A DNA stretch of 64,000 bases from Ignavibacterium sp. (lineage in GTDB: Bacteria; Bacteroidota; Ignavibacteria; Ignavibacteriales; Ignavibacteriaceae). Shown piece by piece: positions 33,103 through 42,253 of this stretch. Position 1 is the first letter of the stretch, and every line of letters begins with the position of its first letter. Position numbers and translations under genes: made by a program. Below the pieces are notes generated by a model that did no database searches, was not told where the DNA came from, and saw only the letters and a list, made by a program, of their open reading frames with translations. The stretch is from positions 124,001-188,000 of the forward strand of contig JAGXRK010000045.1 of NCBI GenBank assembly GCA_018335755.1. Direction: 5' to 3'.

Positions 33103-35226
33103 TTATTCATTCTCAGGTAATTGCGCCACCCGTCCGGTGTTCGGCGACCAATAGATATTAGCATCTATGATATTCACCCCGCCATCTAGATTAAAATCTC
33201 CTTTAAGATAACCCATAGTTCCATTCTGAAGCTGCCATACTTCTGCCCTGTCATTGAAATTAATTCCATTATCACCGTTTCCATCACCGGCATACATTCC
33301 GAATCTGCCGTTCCCAAGATCTATCATTGGTTCAGTCCCGTATGCTTTATTCATTGCATTTGTAAAATCGTACAATGGTGAATTTGAAGACAACTGAACC
33401 GGATTGGCAGACATTACAGCTAGATGGTTTCGTTGAAAAACGGCAATATAATAAGCTCCTTCCGGAACATTATTAAACCTAACGCCTTGAGAACCGTCAG
33501 TATCCAGCAGGAGCCCGTTGTTATTCAGTATAGCGGCTCTTCTACTTATTACTTGTGTCGGAGATGAACTACTTCTTAACTCAACCAGAACCCAATCCAC
33601 ATAACTTGAAGTTGAGTCAGAACCTAAAGTATCGTTTCCGTTATAATTCCACGGAGCTGAATTAAAAGGTTGTGTAGTTGGTAGCAGTCCATTTTGGCTA
33701 AGATTTGTCATCATTGAATTTGTGCTGAATGGACCTTGGAGGAATATTTTACTTTTTAGATTAATGTTGTTTGATTGGCTTCCCTGATACTCCAAAGCAC
33801 CAATATCCCAAGCACCTGTCCGTTCATTGCCTAAAATATCAGTTGTGAATAGTGGTGTTAAGTCAGTTCCTAAGTCTCTGCCTGTTGCAGTAAAGTAATC
33901 TGCTATATAAACACTACCCAAATTAGTAAATGAAATTGATGCTACAGATGAAGAAGCATCCTCTCCTTCGGTTTGCCAACCTGTAAATGAAAAGTCTTGC
34001 CCAGAATTAGCAGTTAAAAAGCGTGATGGATTACTGCCCATATTCGGAAAGTAATATCTGTTATAGTTAAAATCTTTATAAATGGAATCATAGTCTGCTC
34101 CACTACCAAGAACAAAAACAGCATTGCCACCTGAGTTATCGTATAGAATATTATTTTTATATATAACAGTATCGCAAAAAGAACCCCTGCCAATTCCGTT
34201 ATCTCTTTGACCCTCAAACCACATACTTTGTGAACTTACGGAACTATAATTATACATTGTGTTGTTAAACATTCTTACACTTGCCCTCATATTTGCAGTT
34301 GTGCCATTTGTGTACATATCCCTGCCTATATCAATTATTCGTGCCCCACTCCCCACCCAGTGAATAACATTATTATAGATGAGCCAACTAAGACTTCCAG
34401 AACTATACCCATATATAGCACAATTCATTGATACATTATCTTCATCACCAGCCCAGATAAAGTTATTTGATATTCTTATAGATGGTCTGTTCGTTTGCGT
34501 AGTGCCACCTTCTAAATATCCAATCTGGAAACAATCTCTATGTGCAGTAGGTTCTGACCCTCTTAGGATAAAGGTATTCCCATCAAATATATGACCTCCA
34601 CTACCTCCACTCATATACATTCCGTCATACCAAGTGTTTATGTTCTTCGTTAAAACTTCAAAATAATTGTTTAACAAATGGAAGTTAGTCGTCATACCAG
34701 CACCTATAAGTGAAGCAGACCCATTAGAAGCATAAAAAGTTCCATTTTTAACAGTAATATTTGTAGCCTCATATAATGCAACAAGTCCAGCATTACCCTC
34801 TACAAAACCATTAAGACCATCAACCAATATATTTGATGAAGGATAACCACCAGCCCCTATAGTTATTGCATAAATAATTGGACTTGTCATAGTAGGAATC
34901 CAGACAGCTCCGTTATGCCCTGCATCTCTGCCTTTTGTAAGAACAATCGGATTGCCTGCTGTACCGTGAGTATTTACAGCCCTTATTGCTCCACTATAAA
35001 CCAAACTATCAGAACCACCATCAAAGAATACTGTATCGCCTGGCTGGAGGGTACTCCAGTTAAAAGCACCCGATACGCCATAACCAGCAGCTCTTGCATT
35101 TTCCCAGCTTAAACCGTTCCCATTGCCTTTAGTAATATTTGATACATACCAGTTAGTTTGTGCAAATATGTTTATGTCAAAAAAAAGGATTAAACCTAAT
35201 ATTGAGGTTAAAGTTAAGTTTTTCAT
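33103..35226 (-). CDS. Secreted parallel beta-helix protein with dockerin-like C-terminus
   Basis: The 707-residue product has a signal peptide (1-22, ending NIFAQ). The TNWYVSNITKGNGNGLSWEN start and PGDTVFFDGG are typical of right-handed parallel beta-helix proteins, and the long middle (about 60-400) has Asn-rich turns (NNTMYNYS, NNFIWAGD) as in pectate-lyase-like folds. The C-terminus (about 645-707) contains two Ca-loop-like segments, GDGNGDNGINFNDR and GDFNLDGGVNIIDANIYW, as in type I dockerins. It lacks the sorting domain seen in its neighbours. A surface carbohydrate-binding or degrading role is likely; catalytic residues cannot be assigned. Confidence 0.72.
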   Translation of the reverse strand: MKNLTLTSILGLILFFDINIFAQTNWYVSNITKGNGNGLSWENARAAGYGVSGAFNWSTLQPGDTVFFDGGSDSLVYSGAIRAVNTHGTAGNPIVLTKGRDAGHNGAVWIPTMTSPIIYAITIGAGGYPSSNILVDGLNGFVEGNAGLVALYEATNITVKNGTFYASNGSASLIGAGMTTNFHLLNNYFEVLTKNINTWYDGMYMSGGSGGHIFDGNTFILRGSEPTAHRDCFQIGYLEGGTTQTNRPSIRISNNFIWAGDEDNVSMNCAIYGYSSGSLSWLIYNNVIHWVGSGARIIDIGRDMYTNGTTANMRASVRMFNNTMYNYSSVSSQSMWFEGQRDNGIGRGSFCDTVIYKNNILYDNSGGNAVFVLGSGADYDSIYKDFNYNRYYFPNMGSNPSRFLTANSGQDFSFTGWQTEGEDASSSVASISFTNLGSVYIADYFTATGRDLGTDLTPLFTTDILGNERTGAWDIGALEYQGSQSNNINLKSKIFLQGPFSTNSMMTNLSQNGLLPTTQPFNSAPWNYNGNDTLGSDSTSSYVDWVLVELRSSSSPTQVISRRAAILNNNGLLLDTDGSQGVRFNNVPEGAYYIAVFQRNHLAVMSANPVQLSSNSPLYDFTNAMNKAYGTEPMIDLGNGRFGMYAGDGNGDNGINFNDRAEVWQLQNGTMGYLKGDFNLDGGVNIIDANIYWSPNTGRVAQLPENE

Positions 35227-35650
35227 AGTAATATTATTTTTAATTATTAAAAACGGTCCCTATCTGTTAAATATACGCAATAATATGAAAACCAATATAC
35301 GCAAATAATGTACCATCCTGGATCATAGCTTAATTCGAAGCATTCAAAGTGATACATCTTGAGGTTGGTAATTTTTACCTGATTCTCTTGAACAAAGGAA
35401 ATTAATTTCTTCAGATTATTAGTTTTTAGAAAAAGCTTGTGTCCAGAAAAAAAATTATGCTAGCCGGATAGAACTTACAAAATTAGTTTATAAAAGTGAG
35501 TGCAAACTTTTATGTTATTATTTTTGAAAGTTATTAAGTATTACCTAGAGTAAGGTAATTAGTAAGTTAGAGAAATACTTCTCCCCCTATTTTCATCGGT
35601 GTCTAAGTGACACAGAAAATCAACCTTCACTATTAAAAATGAACAGAAGA
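35227..35650. other. Gap between the beta-helix gene and the insertion sequence
   Basis: This 424-bp AT-rich region has no credible gene. It should contain the promoter of the minus-strand gene starting at 35226, but I see no clear motif. Its last bases AGA (35648-35650) are the left copy of the IS target duplication. Confidence 0.4.
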
Positions 35651-35672
35651 TGATCTTACCCCTAAAAAGTAC
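35651..35672. repeat. IS3 terminal inverted repeat, left
   Basis: TGATCTTACCCCTAAAAAGT starts the element; positions matching the right end include TGA, TACCCC and AGTA. It lies next to the AGA target duplication. Confidence 0.75.
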
Positions 35673-35680
35673 GCATTAAG

Positions 35681-36563
35681 TTATTCAATTTTTTCAATTA
35701 ATTCCTCTGTGTTTTTGTTTTCAAATTCTACCGGCGACAAATAACCCAATGATGAATGAAGTCTTCTTCTGTTGTAATTGATTTCTATGTATTTGAATAT
35801 ACTTCTTTTTGCTTCTTCTCTGCTCTGGTATTTTTCCCAGTAAATCAGCTCCGTCTTCAGTGTATGAAAAAATGATTCGGTTATTGCATTATCATAACAA
35901 TTACCGGTAGAACTCATTGATTGAACTATTCCATAATTCTTTAATATTCTCCTGAATGAACTGCTTGTATACTGACTTCCTCTGTCTGAGTGAAAGATTA
36001 TTCCTGAGTTAGGATTCCTATGTAGTATTGCCATAAGAAGTGCTCTTTCAACTAATTCCGAGGACAGACTGCTGCTGATTGACCATCCAACTATTTTTCT
36101 GGAATATACATCCATTACAACTGCCAGATAAAGCCATCCTTGCTTTGTCCACAGATAGGTTATGTCGCTTGTCCAGATTTGATTTCTCCGTGTCACACTG
36201 AAATTCTGTTTTACCAGGTTTTCACTTGCCAGTGCTCTGGATGATTGTTTTGTTGTTACCTTAAACTTTCTGCTCATCTTTGCCCAGATATTGTTTTTCT
36301 TCATCAATCTGGTTATCCGCTTCTTGTTTACCTTTTGTCCTTCTTTCCTGATTGCTGCTAATATTCTCGGCATTCCGTAAGTGCAGAGGCTCTTTCTGTA
36401 ATGATATAATATCTCTTTCCAAAACTAGCTGATTCTCTCTTGCTCTTGAGCTGAGTTTACTTCTTAGCCATTTTTGGTAACCTGATGCGCTTACACTTAA
36501 TACCTGACATAACAAGCTCAGTCCATATTGTTTTCTCTGCTCTTTTATGAACATATACTTCAC
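35681..36563 (-). pseudogene. IS3 transposase OrfB (frameshifted)
   Basis: The integrase-like transposase catalyses cut-and-paste via a DDE active site, which is visible: WTSDITYL, FHSDRGSQYT and NAITESFFHTLK. The N-terminal part is in a different frame (GTG at 36563, VKYMFIKEQRKQYG...ENQLVLERDII). Shifting by one base near 36401-36410 joins it to HYRKSLCTYGMPRILAAIRK and the rest, so a one-base insertion probably inactivated the gene. The catalytic domain itself has no further damage. Confidence 0.8.
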
Positions 36564-36855
36564 TCCTGACCTTTGTGAAGTATCCGATGGCTTTTTTTAA
36601 AATCTCATTCTCCAGCTTTACCCGCTTGAGCTCCTTTTCTAACCTTCTTAACTCTTCTTCCTCTGGTTTCATTTTTCCTTTTCAATGGAAAGCATTCTGC
36701 TGGTCTAACAGGTAATCTTTTTTCCATTTATGAAGCGAGTTTTCGTTTACTCCTAGATCCCTTGATACCTCGCTCAACTTCATTCCCCCTTCTGTTATCA
36801 TTTTTACGGCTGATAACTTAAACTCTTTGTCGTAAGTTTTTCTTGTTTTTGTCAT
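36457..36855 (-). pseudogene. IS3 transposase OrfA (nonsense mutation)
   Basis: OrfA starts at 36855 (MTKTRKTYDKEFKLSAVKMI), a helix-turn-helix DNA-binding protein. At codon 58 (36682-36684) it meets TGA where relatives have Gly (AFPGKGKM-like; here AFH-stop-KGKM). The same frame then continues as KPEEEELRRLEKELKRVKLE, the leucine-zipper part, to 36457. The A7 run at 36592-36598 is where IS3 elements normally slip -1 to make OrfAB, and the -1 frame is open into OrfB. Confidence 0.8.
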
Positions 36856-36900
36856 GTTTGCTCCTATATTTTGTTTAAATATAGTTGCTTTTCTCTTTAG

Positions 36901-36922
36901 CTACTAAATGGGGGTAGGGTCA
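36901..36922. repeat. IS3 terminal inverted repeat, right
   Basis: On the minus strand it reads TGACCCTACCCCCATTTAGT. It is followed on the plus strand by AGA at 36923-36925, equal to the bases before the left end. Confidence 0.75.
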
Positions 36923-36963
36923 AGATCTCTAATCCCTACTATAATAGATAATAATTAAAATGA

Positions 36964-38085
36964 TTATGCGGATTTCGGCTTTTTCCTATTCTGCAGTTCC
37001 GGTATTGATATTAAACGTTCAACAATTCTTTCGGCTGTTCTGCCGTCCCACAACTCGGGAACAGCCCCTTTTTTCCATTGCCCGGAAAATAACCGGATTA
37101 ATGCCGGATTAATAGCTGCCGGATCAGTGCCTATTAGTTCATTAGTTCCTATCTCAATGGTTTCAGGTCTTTCGGTATTATTGCGTAATGTAAAACAGGG
37201 CACACCCATAACAGTTGTTTCTTCTGTAATGCCCCCGGAATCTGTCAGCACTGCTTTTGCTCTTTCTACAAGGTAATTGAATTCAAGGTAGCTTAAGGGT
37301 TCTGTTATTTTTAAGTTTGGCTCATCAATTCCCAGGTCATTAAATATCTTTGCGGTTCGGGGATGAATAGGAAAGATAACCGGCAGCCCCTGCACATTAT
37401 TCAGAATTTCTTTTATGTAAGTTTTTAATTTATTTCCTTCATCAACATTAGCAGGTCTATGCAGCGTAATCAAAATATAGGATCTTTCTTTCAGGTTAAG
37501 TTCATCCCACAATAAAGGTTTTCTGAATCTGCTTCTATTACTAAGTAAAGAATCAATCATTACATTTCCCACAAAGAAAATCCTGTCATCCGGAATTCCG
37601 GCTCTTCTTAAATTATCACCAGCCCATTTAGTGGTGGTAAAAAAATAGTCGGAAAGACAATCTGTTACCATTCGATTTATTTCTTCGGGCATTGTAAGAT
37701 CATATGAACGTATACCTGCTTCAATGTGTGCGACTTTAGTATTAAGTTTTTTAGCAACGATACTGCAAGCCATTGTACTGGTTACATCGCCCACTACAAT
37801 TATAAGATCACTGGGGTTCGCGATAAGATCTTTTTCAAAAGCAACCATAATAGCTGCTGTTTGCTCTGCCTGTGTACCGCCGCCGCATCCGAGATTAATA
37901 TCCGGTTCAGGGATGTTCAACTCTTTAAAGAATGTATCACTCATTTTACTGTCATAATGCTGACCGGTGTGAACTAATCTGTATGGAATGTTATGTCCTT
38001 CAGATACTGCAAGTCGTAATGCATTAATAACAGGTGCAATTTTAATGAAATTGGGGCGTGCGCCGGCAATCAAAGTAATTTTCAT
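36964..38085 (-). CDS. wecB: UDP-N-acetylglucosamine 2-epimerase (non-hydrolysing)
   Basis: This 373-residue cytoplasmic enzyme interconverts UDP-GlcNAc and UDP-ManNAc, the precursor of ManNAc-derived surface sugars. Family motifs are clear: GARPNFIKIAPVI at the N-terminus, HTGQHYDSKMSD, VVGDVTSTMA, HIEAGIRSYD with the catalytic acidic residues, ITLHRPANVDEGNK and LTDSGGITEET. The C-terminus is basic (RKKPKSA). The gene lies alone on the minus strand, 41 bp from the end of the IS element and divergent from the sugar transferase gene, so it may feed the polysaccharide made by the main cluster 9 kb away. Confidence 0.93.
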   Translation of the reverse strand: MKITLIAGARPNFIKIAPVINALRLAVSEGHNIPYRLVHTGQHYDSKMSDTFFKELNIPEPDINLGCGGGTQAEQTAAIMVAFEKDLIANPSDLIIVVGDVTSTMACSIVAKKLNTKVAHIEAGIRSYDLTMPEEINRMVTDCLSDYFFTTTKWAGDNLRRAGIPDDRIFFVGNVMIDSLLSNRSRFRKPLLWDELNLKERSYILITLHRPANVDEGNKLKTYIKEILNNVQGLPVIFPIHPRTAKIFNDLGIDEPNLKITEPLSYLEFNYLVERAKAVLTDSGGITEETTVMGVPCFTLRNNTERPETIEIGTNELIGTDPAAINPALIRLFSGQWKKGAVPELWDGRTAERIVERLISIPELQNRKKPKSA

Positions 38086-38716
38086 AAATATTTTATTCCG
38101 GAATTTAATGGTTTTTGAAAGTCACTGAACTCTATCAATATTAAAGCCAAAAGTACACATAAAATTTATTTTTAATTCAACACCGATGCAGATTTAATGA
38201 ATGTAATTTCAATATCAGTAATTATGAATACATTTGGTGTCTATTCCTGATTTTGTCGATAATTTCAATTTCTATTTATTCATAAAAACCAGATTAATGT
38301 AATAAAAATTAACAAAGAGGTAAACACTGGATATAAATTAATTAACAATAAAATTTATAACAGGCAATAATTGTTACTACAATTATTTAAAATTCTTGTT
38401 TTAAGACCGTTTTTGTAAAAGAAGATTGTGCTGAATCATAATAATTCCAATATTTTACAGCAATTCTGCAATCTGATTCTTAGAACCTAATATATAGCCG
38501 CAGTTTTAATTTCAAATTGGTCAATTTTAATGCAGGAATTCTTAAAATTTAACTATATACAAAAAAATTGTACTGATTTGTTACAAACAGATAATCTGAG
38601 ATAAAAAATGCCCTTAAAAACATTGAATTTCGTTTATTATTCGCACGTTTTTTGGCATAAAAGTGGAGTAAGCATATTTAATTTCATCAACTAAACTATT
38701 TCAGGCCAACTCAAAA
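38086..38716. other. Divergent intergenic region, wecB to sugar transferase
   Basis: A 631-bp AT-rich region between genes transcribed in opposite directions. It must hold both promoters and their 5' leaders, but I cannot define a promoter, riboswitch or operator with confidence. No repeats of families A or B occur here. Confidence 0.45.
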
Positions 38717-40753
38717 TTGGATAATGAACTTAAAATTAATTTAGACCTTACTAAATTTTCGGTAAATAAAAGTGCCGGAGGGTTGAATATTAAAGAGGGA
38801 TTGAACAGGAAAATACTTGCTAATATTTCCATCAGCTTTTTAATTTACCTCTTTGCTTTCTATCTGTTTTATTTTCTAAAAGAAAAAACTATTAATGTTT
38901 ATGGGGATAATCTAATACTCTTAGGTCTGATAATAATTTCTCTTTCAATTGGAGCTTATTTTTCACAAAAATTTGTTAAACCTAAACGGGAAAAAACAGG
39001 GCAGTCTTACACAATTTTATTCAATTCATTTTTAATTTCACTTTTTCTATTTGCTATATTTCTGCAGGTTATTCAACTTCAGGATACAATCCGTGATTTT
39101 GCTCTTATCTCGCTGTTTTTCGGTCTGGTGCTTGAATCCTATTATTGTATGTTCTTAAGTAAGAAGAGAAAAAAAATAGTAAGTCTTACTGAGCATAAAA
39201 ATCTTTCCGTCAGATATCTTCTTTTCGACGGGTTAATTTTGACTTTATTCTGTTACTTCGGAATTTTCAAACCTCTGGCTTCGGTTGATTTTGCTGTAAA
39301 CGAGTTTATAGTGATTTCTGTGATATATATAAGCTGGCTTGTTTCAGCTTCCACCACCCATAAATTTATTCCGTCAATAGTATCATACAGCAGATGGAAT
39401 GCTATAGAATTACAAATTAAGTTTTATCTCAGAATTCTTGCTTTGTTAGTGCTTTCTTTAGTAATCTTGGATTTAAAGTTTGAAAATTCTATTATCTTTA
39501 TTCAGGCATTTGTAGGATATTCCATATTATCATCTTTGGTTTCAATGTTTATGTTTGCTGATAAAATAAAAAACAAAACTGATGAGCCGTCGGTAGTTTT
39601 TCTTAAGGCTTACGAAATAAAAGACACTAACGATCAATCAAAAGCTAAAAACGGCGATTCGAAATACAGTTTCAAAGGATCAGGTATAAGTGAATCAACT
39701 GTAAAACAAAAACTGCAATTTGAGTATTTAAAAGATTACGGAGATGTTTTTGCAGTTTTAGATTCAATGCTCGATTTAGCCTCATTCGATACAAGGCAAT
39801 CACTTATAATAAAATCCGATGAGCCGAATGATGTTTCAGAAAAACCGGCTGATTCATTTCAACTTATAGTAAACCTCCACGTGCTTAACGATCAAAAACA
39901 TCTTAACACTTATATTCTGGATGTTAAAAAATCACTTGTTAAAGGCGGCGTATTTGTAGGTGCTTTGCTTCCTCATCATTACAGATATAAAAGATTTTTA
40001 AAACGAAATTCATTCTGGACTGCAAATATATTTTACTTCTTCGATTTCATCTGGAAACGTATTTTACCCAAGCTGCCCGTAACAAGAGAAGTATATTCTG
40101 CTTTCAGTAAGGAAAAAGACCGTGCTATATCTCTCGCAGAAGGATTAGGACGATTAGCTTATTGCGGATTCAAGATAATAGATCTGGCAGCAGTTGACGA
40201 TGTTGTTTACTTTGCAGCTCTCAAGAACGGCGGCTTTTCACCACAGAAGAAATTCTTCTACAGTCCTATTTTCAAAATGAAGAGAGTGGGCAAGAACGGA
40301 AAACCAATTTTTGTGTATAAACTAAGAACTATGTATCCATACTCTGAGTTTATTCAGGACTTTGTATACAATCATAATAAACTTGAATCCGGAGGTAAAT
40401 TTAAAGATGATTTCCGGGTGCCGGTTTGGGGTAAAATCTTTAGAAAGCTTTGGATTGATGAACTTCCTATGCTCATAAACTGGGCAAAACGTGATTTAAA
40501 GATAGTTGGTGTAAGACCTATCAGCAGCCATTACCTGAGTTTATACTCACCTGAACATCAGGAGAGAAGAAAGAATTTTAAACCTGGCTTATTACCTCCT
40601 TTTTACGCGGATATGCCCGATACGCTTAAAGAAATTGAGTTATCTGAGAAGAAATATCTGGATTCATATGAAAAGAACCCGTTTAGAACAGATGTAAGAT
40701 ATTTCTGTAAGGCAGTGAAAAATATTGTTTTGAAGAATAAAAGAAGCGCTTAA
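38717..40753 (+). CDS. Polytopic initiating sugar transferase (WbaP/PglC-type C-terminal domain)
   Basis: The 678-residue protein should transfer a sugar phosphate to undecaprenyl phosphate, the first step of repeat-unit assembly. Residues about 30-275 form roughly eight membrane helices. Residues about 340-510 resemble an inactive SAM-methyltransferase fold (LIVNLHVLNDQKHLNTYILD, KGGVFVGALLPHHYRYK). The C-terminal 510-670 segment is a bacterial sugar transferase domain: KRVGKNGKPIFVYKLRTMYP, then RKLWIDELPMLINWAKRDL, then VGVRPIS. The start is TTG at 38717; no ATG in frame precedes the first helices. It is convergent with an SGNH hydrolase gene. Confidence 0.82.
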   Translation: MDNELKINLDLTKFSVNKSAGGLNIKEGLNRKILANISISFLIYLFAFYLFYFLKEKTINVYGDNLILLGLIIISLSIGAYFSQKFVKPKREKTGQSYTILFNSFLISLFLFAIFLQVIQLQDTIRDFALISLFFGLVLESYYCMFLSKKRKKIVSLTEHKNLSVRYLLFDGLILTLFCYFGIFKPLASVDFAVNEFIVISVIYISWLVSASTTHKFIPSIVSYSRWNAIELQIKFYLRILALLVLSLVILDLKFENSIIFIQAFVGYSILSSLVSMFMFADKIKNKTDEPSVVFLKAYEIKDTNDQSKAKNGDSKYSFKGSGISESTVKQKLQFEYLKDYGDVFAVLDSMLDLASFDTRQSLIIKSDEPNDVSEKPADSFQLIVNLHVLNDQKHLNTYILDVKKSLVKGGVFVGALLPHHYRYKRFLKRNSFWTANIFYFFDFIWKRILPKLPVTREVYSAFSKEKDRAISLAEGLGRLAYCGFKIIDLAAVDDVVYFAALKNGGFSPQKKFFYSPIFKMKRVGKNGKPIFVYKLRTMYPYSEFIQDFVYNHNKLESGGKFKDDFRVPVWGKIFRKLWIDELPMLINWAKRDLKIVGVRPISSHYLSLYSPEHQERRKNFKPGLLPPFYADMPDTLKEIELSEKKYLDSYEKNPFRTDVRYFCKAVKNIVLKNKRSA

Positions 40754-40790
40754 AACTTTTTTCTCAAATTCTCTTTAAACATAACTTAAA

Positions 40791-41996
40791 TCAGTTCCTT
40801 AAAATTTCTTTCAGCTTTTCTGCGACATATGGGGCAATGATATCGTATGCCTTTGAGGTATAATGTACATCATCATAAAAGTAATCAAGTGTTTTAGGAA
40901 CGTGTAGTTCCAGATCGATTAAATATACGCCATCGGTTGTATTTGCAATTTCTCTTATTTTGTTATTATATAATCTCATTCCGTTCCTGCCCGTTGTGAA
41001 AGTCCACTTTTTTCCATTGCCAATTGCCTCACCATGAATCATACCCAGGGAACTGATCTCTTCAACACTCATTGTATCCTTATAAAGGTTCGGCTGGGTC
41101 ATAAGAATGACCTTAGTATCATCCTCTCTGGCTAAAGTGATAATAGTATTTAAATTTCTTTCGAAAGCTTTTAAGCCGGGAAATTCATTTGTCTCAATTT
41201 CAATTGGTTTGTCCTGGTACCACAAACCATTAATTGTCTTCAGCAAAAACTCTGAAAAACCGCCGAACTTAATCATTCTTGTAAGAGGTCCGAGAAAATT
41301 TCCATAATCGTCTCTGAACTCACCATTGCTTAACCATGAAAAATCAGCATTATGGAGCATATCATTGATGTTCTCCATAACAATAATAACATCCGGTTTA
41401 TGTTCCCTTAAATTCAGAATGTAATTGATAAGAATGTGCTGGGTTGAATACCACTGTCTGCCAAGGTTATAGACTTCTACATTGCTAAAACCATTTTTAT
41501 TTAGCAGCTCCTTTTCCAAAAGCCCTGGCCAATCTCTATTGTTCTTATCTTTGAATTCAGTTGTTGAACCACCAAGGCAAAATATATTTAGCTTAGATGA
41601 ATCAATTTGATTTACCACCGGAGGATTTATTTGTAAATACGAATTATAATTGCTGCTGTTTTCTGATAACTCTTTTCTGTAGAAATAGTCAGCAAAAGGA
41701 TAGAGTAAAAGAATTAGAATAAAAAAGGTTATAAACATCAAAATAACAGAACTAAGCTGAATTTTTTTCAGGTAAACAAGTATATATAAAAGAACCATTG
41801 AAATTGATAGGATCGGGAATAGATAAAAGATTATTTTATATATGTATGCTGTAGCCCAGTACAAATAATAAATAGTTGTATCAATGGAGAAAAAACCATA
41901 ATATATATACAACGATATTACTGTCAGGATTGTTATAATCAACAAGTTTAAGGGCTTGAGTAATTTCCTAATGTTTTCTTTCATTTCGTTGCTCAC
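40791..41996 (-). CDS. Membrane-anchored SGNH/GDSL hydrolase
   Basis: The 401-residue protein has three N-terminal membrane segments (about 13-33, 44-72 and 77-103) and a periplasmic SGNH esterase-like domain. Block I reads CLGGSTTEF with the likely nucleophile Ser, ENINDML supplies the Asn block, and DDVHYTSKAYD near the C-terminus gives the Asp-x-x-His-type pair. This design is common for enzymes that add or remove O-acetyl groups on cell-surface glycans; here it is next to the initiating sugar transferase. The substrate is inferred only. Confidence 0.8.
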   Translation of the reverse strand: MSNEMKENIRKLLKPLNLLIITILTVISLYIYYGFFSIDTTIYYLYWATAYIYKIIFYLFPILSISMVLLYILVYLKKIQLSSVILMFITFFILILLLYPFADYFYRKELSENSSNYNSYLQINPPVVNQIDSSKLNIFCLGGSTTEFKDKNNRDWPGLLEKELLNKNGFSNVEVYNLGRQWYSTQHILINYILNLREHKPDVIIVMENINDMLHNADFSWLSNGEFRDDYGNFLGPLTRMIKFGGFSEFLLKTINGLWYQDKPIEIETNEFPGLKAFERNLNTIITLAREDDTKVILMTQPNLYKDTMSVEEISSLGMIHGEAIGNGKKWTFTTGRNGMRLYNNKIREIANTTDGVYLIDLELHVPKTLDYFYDDVHYTSKAYDIIAPYVAEKLKEILRN

Positions 41997-42201
41997 CTTT
42001 TTGATGCTTGATTTCTTTATTAGAAATAATTTAATAAAACTGTGTGGTTTATTTAAATTTCAATGCTTAATTAAATGAAGGTATTTCTGAAAAAAGGTCC
42101 CTTGTAAATCTAATAGTGTTTAATAGTACATAAAAACTTTTTATAATATTCTTTTACATTTTTCTTCAGAAAATCTGTTTAGTCTTTATCTTTAAATAAA
42201 A

Positions 42202-42228
42202 AAAGGCTGCCCTTGTAAGACAGCCTTT
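42202..42228 (-). terminator. Rho-independent terminator of the 42254-43372 gene
   Basis: AAAGGCTG at 42202-42209 and CAGCCTTT at 42221-42228 form an 8-bp stem with an 11-base loop. On the minus strand it is followed by TTTTATTT. It lies 25 bp past the stop codon of the lipoprotein gene. Confidence 0.85.
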
Positions 42229-42253
42229 AACAATACGAGATTAGAACTTAATA

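Larger units (their letters stand above)
35651..36922 (-). mobile_element. IS3-family insertion sequence, degenerate
   Basis: The element is 1272 bp. Its ends TGATCTTACCCC (from 35651) and, reading inward on the minus strand, TGACCCTACCCC (from 36922) form an imperfect inverted repeat, 15 of 22 matching, beginning TG as is usual. It is flanked on both sides by AGA (35648-35650 and 36923-36925), a 3-bp target duplication typical for IS3. It codes for OrfA and OrfB with a slippery A7 run between them, but OrfA has a stop codon and OrfB a frameshift. It separates the secreted-protein island from the UDP-GlcNAc 2-epimerase gene. Confidence 0.85.
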
